Part shown: one piece after another, positions 56,856 to 64,000 of the stretch
How the letters are laid out: each line of letters begins with the position of its first letter
Numbering within the stretch: position 1 is the first letter of the stretch
Origin: Leptodactylus fallax
Lineage: Eukaryota > Chordata > Amphibia > Anura > Leptodactylidae
Reading direction: 5' to 3'
NCBI GenBank assembly: GCA_947044405.1
Contig: CAMRHE010000077.1
Coordinates: forward strand, 1,798,001-1,862,000
DNA length: 64,000 nucleotides
Translations under genes and position numbers: made by a program
Notes under the pieces: model-generated
What the model was told of the DNA's origin: nothing
The model's input: only the letters and a program-made list of their open reading frames with translations
The model's database searches: none

Positions 56856-57185
56856 ATTATCGGGTTTTCTGGATCCAAATCAAGTTTTCATGATCTGTCA
56901 TGGTTCGACACTCGGATCCCACACAGATCAGCTGTTGCAGCTGCCTCTGAATGCCGGTAGCTGCTAGTGGACAGGCGGCACATGCAGCACTGCCCCCATT
57001 CAACTTTGAAGTGGACTGGACTGTTGTGCCACCTCTATTACTTGAATAGGAGCAGAGCTGCATATGCTGACCCATCCACTATCAGCTTCCGGCACTCAGA
57101 GGCTGCTGCAACAGCTGATCTGTGTGGGGTCCAGGTGTCAGACCCCGACAGATTACATACTGATAACCTATGCTAGCCATGTAAA
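56856..57185. mobile_element. T2-like palindromic MITE, diverged
   Basis: The mirrored blocks are GATCTGTCATGGTTCGACAC / AGACCCCGACAGATTACAT and CACACAGATCAGCTGTTGCA / TGCAACAGCTGATCTGTGTG. AGCTGCTAGTGGACAGG / CCATCCACTATCAGCTTCC lie in the inner arms. Exact ends are uncertain. Confidence 0.65.
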
Positions 57186-57875
57186 ACACAACTAGCATAC
57201 TGACAATGCACATTTTTGTGTCCATGGTGCCTAAAAGTGTGCCTAAAGTTGACCATACTTTTTAGTTTTAGGATCAGAGTGTAATGGGAGTAGTGGGACA
57301 GCTCTTCGGGTGGTAAGCAAAATTGGGCACTTTGGATTTCTACCCAGTTAAGAAGTAGAAGTGAAGTAACCTCTCCTCTTCATGGGAATGTTTAAAAAAG
57401 AGAGCTGTATTATGTGTCTATGACTAGTTTTAGTTCTTCAATAAGTGAAGGCTCCTTTCCTAAATCATCTGTCTTTCTTGCTGCTCCATCTAAATTCATG
57501 CCCACATTCAGTTGTAATAACAAATAATGTGTCATTGTGCAGATATATTTACATATATGATAAATTAAAAGTAAACTAAAGGAATAAAAAAATGTACAAT
57601 TGTATTTCTTCAGTTTAAAACAGAATTAAAAGCAAAACATTCTAAAAAGTCACTTATGCATGTTAAACTGAAATAAACGTAACATTACGTTACCCCCATC
57701 AGAAAGAATTTATCAAGCCTGTATTCCAAAATTCTGCAGTATAAAAGTGGCAAATTAGACATTTGCAACTTTTTGAACTCATTTGCAATAGTTTGCCTTT
57801 GTATTCCACTTTTAAAAAGTGGGTAGAGAGTGGGCATGGTTAGGCCTGTCTATCTCTCTGTACTCCAGATTTATT
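57186..57875. other. No recognisable feature
   Basis: Unassigned. Confidence 0.5.
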
Positions 57876-58161
57876 AGGGTGGGTTCACACTTGCGCCGGC
57901 ACTCCGTCCGCCATGAATCCGACTTAAATGTCGGAAAACTGGATAGGGATGTTCGACTTTGTTTCTGATGAAAAAAAAACGGCTTCTCAGCGCAGAGGGT
58001 GTAAGCGCACACACGCGCATTGCTTTAAAAACTCATTCAAGTGAATGGGTTTTTAAGCAAAGCGTCGCAAACCTTTCCCTATCCAATCCCTATCCAGTTT
58101 TCCAACACTTAGGGTTGATTTGCGGAGGATGGAGTGCCGGCGCAAGTGTGAACTCACCCTT
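57876..58161 (+). mobile_element. Foldback MITE, complete
   Basis: AGGGTGGGTTCACACTTGCG and CGCAAGTGTGAACTCACCCT are the inverted ends. GACTTAAATGTCGGAAAACT mirrors CCAGTTTTCCAACACTTAGG. The right half matches 6862-6998. Confidence 0.82.
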
Positions 58162-60030
58162 ATCTGTGACTTTTAAAAAAGGCGAAAATTGACACAATCT
58201 CACTCCAGGGACTGAGTGGTGTAAAAAAATTAAATAACATCTCAGGACAGAAGTATCAGACTTCTAGACACACACTTATTAAACATCATGCAACAATTTG
58301 ATAAATTCGGCATAAATTACACCAACACAGACACCAGTAAAACTGACAAAAAAATGTGATAAATTTCCACCCACGTATTTTTTAGGTTCGCAATGCGAAA
58401 GCGGCTTCTTAGGATGTCCTGTTATTAATTTTGTTTAATGTGAAGAAAGATAAACTGTATGTTTCTCAATTCCTTGAGAAAGAATTTGCTTTTATCCATC
58501 TATATAGAGGCTAGCAGCGTGAAAGTGTACAAACAGTAATCTTGAATGCCGTTTATTAAATTTTGCTCAGTATGGTTCCTTCTACGGGTAGAAAATAACT
58601 ATTACCATTTGCACTTTAAAACAGTTGACAACTACTGCAATGAATATGCTTTTTATGACACATGGTACATTAGTACACTTCTAGCAAGCAGACCAGGATA
58701 AGACATAGGACACTGTGGCAGTTCCACTTTGAAGTCTCTCATATAGATCCATGTTAATTGTATTCTTTATTACTGGTGTAATAAAAAGTCTCGCCACGAG
58801 TCAACATCTTCTCTTATTATGGTATCGCCAAGCCAAGGCATTTATAACTTTAAGTAGCACTGGAAAGTCTGTGCCCAGTCAAGTCCATGACCTTGTCATT
58901 GTAACCCAAGTAAGATGTGGCCTATTTCATCAAGCAAATCTGCTGCCAGCTGCTTTCTATCCAGCTTTGAAGGGTAGATATCGGAGTAAATTAAGTGCAG
59001 GCAGCAAACACATCTGACATGGGCTTCTTGATTTACCACTGGAATACTGGTCCAGGCTGGAGTCTCCTCTTGAGAAATTAGACTTCTTTATGGCTTGTTG
59101 ATGTATGACTGTAGGTTGGAGCCAACTTAAAATAAGTGGCGCTCCTTTGCTGTTAAAAAGCATGTCAAATCACTGTTAAGCGAGTGTCACACTGTTCGCA
59201 GCATCTCTGAATGATCAGAGATCTGAGCATGGGGCCCTATGTAAGTAGTAAAAACTCCAGGACTATATACACTATAAGTCACTAGATCATTTCAGTAGCC
59301 TCTCATTCATTCCAGCAAATACCACTTCTAGTGTGCCAGATGTAGAATTGTACATTAAGATTTTCTTTGCATTAATGATTCTTCTCTCTGGATCCCAGCT
59401 AGTGAAATCAACCCCCAACTACCCCCCAAAGTTGCACTGAAAATTGGTGTTCTAAGGTGGTGGTCCTCTCAAAGAAGATAGTCTGAATATTGTATAGTAG
59501 AACTGAAAATAAGTCACATGAAATCTGGTCTAGATAAGGAGGTGGTCTTATGGAGAAGTCTCATTATAAAGCTAAATGAAATTCTTGACTAAAAATCGAC
59601 ATCTGTCAAAACATTAAATTGGCCATGCACCCAGCATAGCTATCTACAGACTCCTCCATAAACAATCATGTTCTAATCGGATCACCTATACCGCACTTCT
59701 AGCATTACATGTCCCAAAGAAGAAAAAGAACTTGACAGGTTGAGATCCAACATGCCCGATCCTTTCTTTTCCTGATGGGAAATTTTGAAGATCTATCAAC
59801 TGTCTCAAAACAAATTAGATCAACAGATTTGGCCAACATTAAAAGGGCTGTCCAAGATATAAAAATTGAGAAGGCACAAATTTGTTTAAAATAAAGAAAA
59901 AACAGAATTCATCTTTGAAAGTCCTGCTGCCAACTTTTTATGCATCTTGATGGAAGGCTTCAATCCAGACTGAATGGCCAGTTTTACTGTAACCATGCCA
60001 GTATTTCCTGTGCAGTCTTCTACCAATCTA
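58162..60030. other. 1.9 kb without a recognised gene
   Basis: No coding homology. 59620-59850 holds a dispersed-repeat style sequence (GGCCATGCACCCAGCAT ... AACATGCCCGATCC). Confidence 0.45.
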
Positions 60031-60790
60031 TAGTTGTGGCTAAACGTTTTTAGACTTGCACAAATTTGGTTTTCATAAAATTTTCTGCTTTTCACTGTTT
60101 CCCATTCTTCCAGAAGCCACTTCTCTCCAAGAAAAACATTCTGCAGGAAGTACAGGGATCGGACAGCAGAGGACTGGGGTAAAGTTATTTTCTGTGATGG
60201 AGCCCCCTTCAGACTATTTGGGACATCTGGAAGAAGAATTGTCTGGAAAAGAAAAGGTGAGCGCTACCATGAGTCTTGTGTCATGCCAACATTAAAGCAT
60301 TCTAAGATCATTCACGTGTGGGGCTGTTTTTCATCCAAGGGGGTGGGCTCACTCACAATTTTACCTAAGAACACTGCCATGAATAAAGAATGATATTTAA
60401 ACATCCTCTTGAAGCAACTTCTCCCAACAATCCATGAGTACTTTGGTGATGAACAGTTCTTTTTCAGCATGATGGAGCACCATATCACAAGGCAAATGTG
60501 ATAAGTAAGTGACTCAGTAAACAAAACACTGAACTTTAGGGTCCATGGCCAGATCGCAATCCCATTAAAAACCTGTGGTCAATCCTCAAAAAGTGGGTGG
60601 ACAAACAAAAACATGGAAATTGTGATAAACTCCAAGAACTGATTATCTAAGAATGGGTTGCTATAAGTCAGGATTTGGCCCAAAAGCTGATATCCTGCAT
60701 GCCAGGGCGAATTGCAGGAGTCTTGAAAAATAAGGGTCAACAACACTATAAATGGTACTGAGTGTCCATCCAGACTGTATATGGACTCAA
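60031..60790 (+). mobile_element. Degraded Tc1-like transposon
   Basis: The left end TAGTTGTGGCTAAACGTTTT follows TA (60029-60030) and resembles the CAG-CATGGCCAAAAGTTTT terminus of the 13609 element. About 500 bases (5' UTR and DNA-binding domain) are missing between about 60098 and 60104. No right terminal repeat is visible. Confidence 0.75.
60104..60761 (+). pseudogene. Tc1 transposase relic, catalytic domain only
   Basis: The frame is read from KPLLSKKNILQEVQG through GKVIFCDGAPFRLFGTSG (the usual SDES motif is CDGA here), MPTLKHSKIIHVWGCF and FFQHDGAPYHKANVI to GPWPDRNPIKNLW and QDLAQKLISCMPGRIAGVL. It ends at the TGA at 60759-60761. Stops fall at 60391 (NKE-stop), 60511, about 60537 and 60648. 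The catalytic Glu is Lys (NPIKN) and three residues before it are deleted. The wording is close to the 13977 transposase, so this is an older member of the same or a sister family. Confidence 0.82.
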
Positions 60791-61808
60791 TACATTCACT
60801 GTGTGCGCCTCAAATATATTACTAGGTTAGAACACCACTTGCCTTGTATAAACACTTCCTTTATTGCTTTTATATTTTTGAAGAAATCACAACTCTATTT
60901 TCCAAGAAAGATAACCAAGTCAATATTAAGAACATATGGAAGTAAACCCAATCTACTTCTGTAACATTGGTCACTACCTTTAGAGGATATGTATAATATA
61001 ATAAATGAAAAACACACGACAATATCTCTTATAAAGTAACATCCCAATGTGAATGTTTATAGTCCAGTATCGTTTCTTTACTATGCTAGAAAGAACATTT
61101 GTCAAGTAGTATGTAGACGTCACTGGGTAAATGGGAATTCAGCTGGTAAAACACTTGGATCCCCTGATTTATGTGTGCTACAAAAATAAAATGACAGCAA
61201 TTGGGGCTGCTGCTTTCGATCATATTCAGCCATGTGAGCAGCAATGCACAGGCTGGTGAAGTAGACATTTATGCCGGCAAAGAGTGATTGCTCTTTACTC
61301 TGAGAGTAATCAGGAGATGGAATTTGTTTCTAGAGGAAGTTGTGACGTCAAATTCAGTAAAGTAGTTTAAGAGTAAATTGGGTGTTTTGACAGGCATATG
61401 TGTGGTTATAGTAACCTTTATGTTACACCGATGCAATGCCACAGATTCTTGGCATCCGAAGAAGCAACATATATATTTACACCAAAGATTTCTATTGACA
61501 TCAAGCACAAGACACAGTTTTGTAACTGTAATGTGTGGATTAGAGGGTGGACAGTTAAATGTCTCTTTTACTATTTGCAAAAGCAGGCATTGATAGAGCA
61601 AAGAAAATAATGGAAAAAAGTTACACTAATAGAAAGTCACAAAGAGTTTAGTTAAATGCACCAGTGAAAGATTAAGTACAAAATTATATAATTTAGTTTA
61701 GACAGCACTTATTGTATGTATATGGTCAGTATTACTTGCTTCTGGCTTCCAAAAGTTCCAGACATAACCTGTCCCTGGGATCATTGTGAATTCTCTTTCA
61801 CAAAGATA
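60791..61808. other. No recognisable feature
   Basis: Overlapping frames at 61269-61610 on both strands lack family motifs. Confidence 0.5.
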
Positions 61809-61810
61809 TA

Positions 61811-63348
61811 CAGTGAGGTCCATAAATATTTGGACAGAGACAACATTTTTCTCATTTTGGGTCTGTACATTACCACAATGCAGTTGAAGTTCAGACTTTC
61901 AGATTTAATTCAGTGGGTTGAACAAAATGATTGCATAAAAATGTGAGGAACTATAAAGCATTTATTATGCACAATCCCTTCATATCAGGGGCTCAAAAGT
62001 AATTGGACAAATTAAATAATTGTAAATAAAATGTTAATTTCTAATATTGGTTGTTCACCCTTTGTTGGCAATGACTGCCTGAAGTCTTGAACTCATGGAA
62101 ATCACCAGACGCCGCTGTGTTTCCTCCTTCTTAATGCTCTGCCAGGCCTTTACTGCAGCGGTTTTCAGTTGCTGTTTGTTTGTGGCTTTTCTGTCTGAAG
62201 TTTAGTCTTTAACAAAGTGAAATGCTGCTCAATTGGGTTGAGATCAGGTGACTGACTTGGCCATTCAAGAATATTCCACGTCTTTGCTTTAATAAACTCC
62301 TGGGTTGCTTTGGCTTTATGTTTTGGGTCATTGTCCATCTGTATTATGAAACGCCGACCAATCAGTTTGGCTGCATTTGGCTGGATTTGAGCACACAGTA
62401 TGTCACTGAATACCTCAGAATTCATCTGGCTGCTTCTGTCCTGTGTCACATCATCAATAAAGGCTAGTGACCCAGTGCCACTGGCAGCCATGCATGCCTA
62501 AGCCATCACACTGCCTCCACCGTGTTTTACAGATGATGTGGTATGCTTTGGATCATGAGCTGTACCACGCCTTCGCCATACTTTTTTCTTTCCATCATTC
62601 TGGTAGAGGTTGATCTTGGTTTCATCTGTCCAAAGAATGTTCTTCCAGAACTGTGCTGGTTTTTTAGATGTTTTTTTTAGCAAAGTCCAATTTAGCCTTT
62701 TTATTCTTGAGGCTTATGAGTGTTGTTCACTTGGTTGGCTGTTGTTAAAGGGTTTCTCTTCACCATGGAAATTATTCTGCAATCATCCACCATTGTTGTC
62801 TTCTGTGGGCGTCCAGGTCTTTTTGCATTGATGAGTTAACCAGTGCTTTCTTTTTTTCTCAGGATGTACCAAACTGTAGATTTTGCCACTCCTAATATTG
62901 TAGCAATTTCTCGGATGGGTTTTTTCTGTTTTCACAGCTTAAGGATGGTTTGTTTCACCTGTATGGAGAGCTCCTTTGACCGCATGTTTTCTTTACAGCA
63001 AAATCTTCCAAATGCAAGCACCACACCTTAAATCAACTCCAGTCCTTTTATCTGCTTAATTGAGAATGACATAACAAAGGAATTGCCCCCACACCTGCCC
63101 ATGAAACAGCCTTTGAATCAATTGTCCAATTACTTTTGGTCCCTTTAAAAACAGGGTGGCACATGTTAAAGAGATGAAACTCCTAAACCCTTCATCCAAT
63201 TTTAATGTGGATACCCTCAAATGAAAGCTGAAAGTCTGGACTTTATGTCCATGTCCATTATATAACTATAACTTGAATATGTTTCAGTAAAAAGGTAAAA
63301 AAAAAAACAAAATTTTTGTCAGTGTCCAAATATATTTGGACCTGACTG
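61811..63348 (-). mobile_element. Tc1-like transposon, complete ends, dead transposase
   Basis: CAGTGAGGTCCATAAATATT at 61811 and the inverted CAGTCAGGTCCAAATATATT ending at 63348 lie between TA pairs (61809-61810, 63349-63350). Length is 1538 bases. The terminal repeats are visibly diverged, so this is older than the 13.6- and 21.9-kb elements. Confidence 0.92.
62055..62985 (-). pseudogene. Tc1 transposase with stops, deletion and frameshift (DD34E)
   Basis: It starts at 62985 (MRSKELSIQVKQTILKL), followed at once by an in-frame TGA. The HTH continues (REIATILGVAKSTVWYILRK) with the linker KRPGRPQKTT. A deletion and frameshift after TTANQVNN remove the end of the DNA-binding domain. From 62683 the core reads KNILWTDETKINLY and SVKHGGGSVMA; a TAG at 62498-62500 replaces a Trp. 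Then come QMDNDPKHKAKAT and [11 protein letters not shown], with 34 residues between Asp and Glu. A one-base loss near 62180 ends the frame at TNSN. The original tail (SIKKEETQRRLV ... ANKG) is legible to 62055. All three catalytic residues survive. Confidence 0.87.
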
Positions 63349-63350
63349 TA

Positions 63351-64000
63351 TATCGGTAGTGTAAGAGGGGAATGAAAAGTTTTTGGGAAATACATGTTGT
63401 TACTAATATTCAGTTTTGGAGGTATAATGCTGGCCTTACACTTTAGATTAGTGTTGGTCAAACCCACAGATTTTGTCAGAATCATCTGACCATCTAATAT
63501 GTGTGGCAATTGTGCATGTGTATAGGGGGTGTAGATGTCAACTTTCACAAATTCATTGGGACAGTCCCACATTTTCAGAAACAATCTCAGTAAATTTGGA
63601 CATGTCACTGGCAAAAAGGAACGTGACTGACAAAAACCTTGACCAAAACTGGGTGGTCTCACTTAGTTTAGAGTTGGCCACAGGGTTCAATATTTTACTT
63701 ACATAAATGTTGGTACGTATTGAGGGGTATTATGAGGAATACCTGGATCGTTTGGTCTACTTCTTAAGTGCATGGCCAGCCTTAGTCTCACTTTTTCTTT
63801 CAGAAATACTACACCAATAGATGATCCAATCACATTAGCACAAAATAGCAGTGATATCTTTGTTTGTATGTAAAACTCCATTTTCTATGCAAATCCCATC
63901 ACAGACTGTAGACTATTATTTTCCTTCTCTTGTTTATAGTTCTGTTATCACTTCCCAAAATGTATTCTTAGATTTTCATCCAGACAGACTGATTTCTTTA
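63351..64000. other. No gene; dispersed-repeat trace
   Basis: GCTGGCCTTACACTTTAGAT ... CATCTAATATGTGTGGC (63430-63507) belongs to the same repeat style as 17044 and 52987. No coding homology. Confidence 0.45.

Overview
The window is vertebrate nuclear DNA, AT-rich and crowded with repeats. The repeat mix suggests an anuran amphibian: several Tc1-type families, CR1 and L2-type LINEs, a Penelope-like element with a GIY-YIG domain, TTAA-flanked 'TTAAAGGGG' MITEs, and many palindromic MITEs whose ends read GGTTCACACnTGCG. The species cannot be named from this sequence. I found no host protein-coding exon, tRNA, rRNA or CRISPR array. Every reading frame with a recognisable product belongs to a transposable element, so the window looks intergenic or intronic.

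Layout. 1-13 kb: the 3' end of an L2/CR1-group LINE at the left edge, a Penelope 3' fragment, MITE pieces, a Tc1 remnant (8.7-9.1 kb), long homopolymers near 10.1 kb, and a probable solo LTR (10434-11094) inside a foldback MITE. 13.6-15.2 kb: a Tc1-like transposon with intact termini and an uninterrupted transposase with D..35..E catalytic spacing. 15.6-15.9 kb: an inverted Penelope end. 19.8-20.4 kb: a 580-base TTAA-type palindrome. 21.9-23.5 kb: a second Tc1 family with about 200-base inverted repeats and one frameshift in its transposase.

24.1-30.2 kb: a third Tc1 element, split by an essentially full-length CR1 LINE. That LINE has an intact ORF1 (zinc ribbon, coiled coil, SGNH esterase) and an ORF2 disabled by only two nonsense codons. 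30.3-33.8 kb: a cluster of foldback MITEs, one inserted exactly into the centre of a related copy. 36.2-36.7 kb: a 31-base minisatellite. 39.1-40.3 kb: an internally deleted, oppositely oriented copy of the 21.9-kb Tc1. 40.5-41.0 kb: a small Tc1 derivative carrying a foldback MITE. 41.4-43.1 kb: a 5'-truncated Penelope element whose thumb region is split by an AT-rich inverted-repeat insertion. 43.4-46.9 kb: more MITEs, a hAT-like MITE and degenerate tandem repeats.

48.1-51.4 kb: an almost full-length single-ORF LINE of the L2/Rex1 group on the minus strand. 51.6-58.2 kb: further MITEs, including a near-perfect 377-base palindrome next to a TATC microsatellite. 60.0-63.3 kb: two more dead Tc1 elements. 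The rest is sequence in which I recognise nothing; one stretch (about 6.1-6.6 kb) has the look of a candidate conserved noncoding element. There is no joint pathway: the 'genes' are independent mobile elements whose nesting gives a relative order of invasion.
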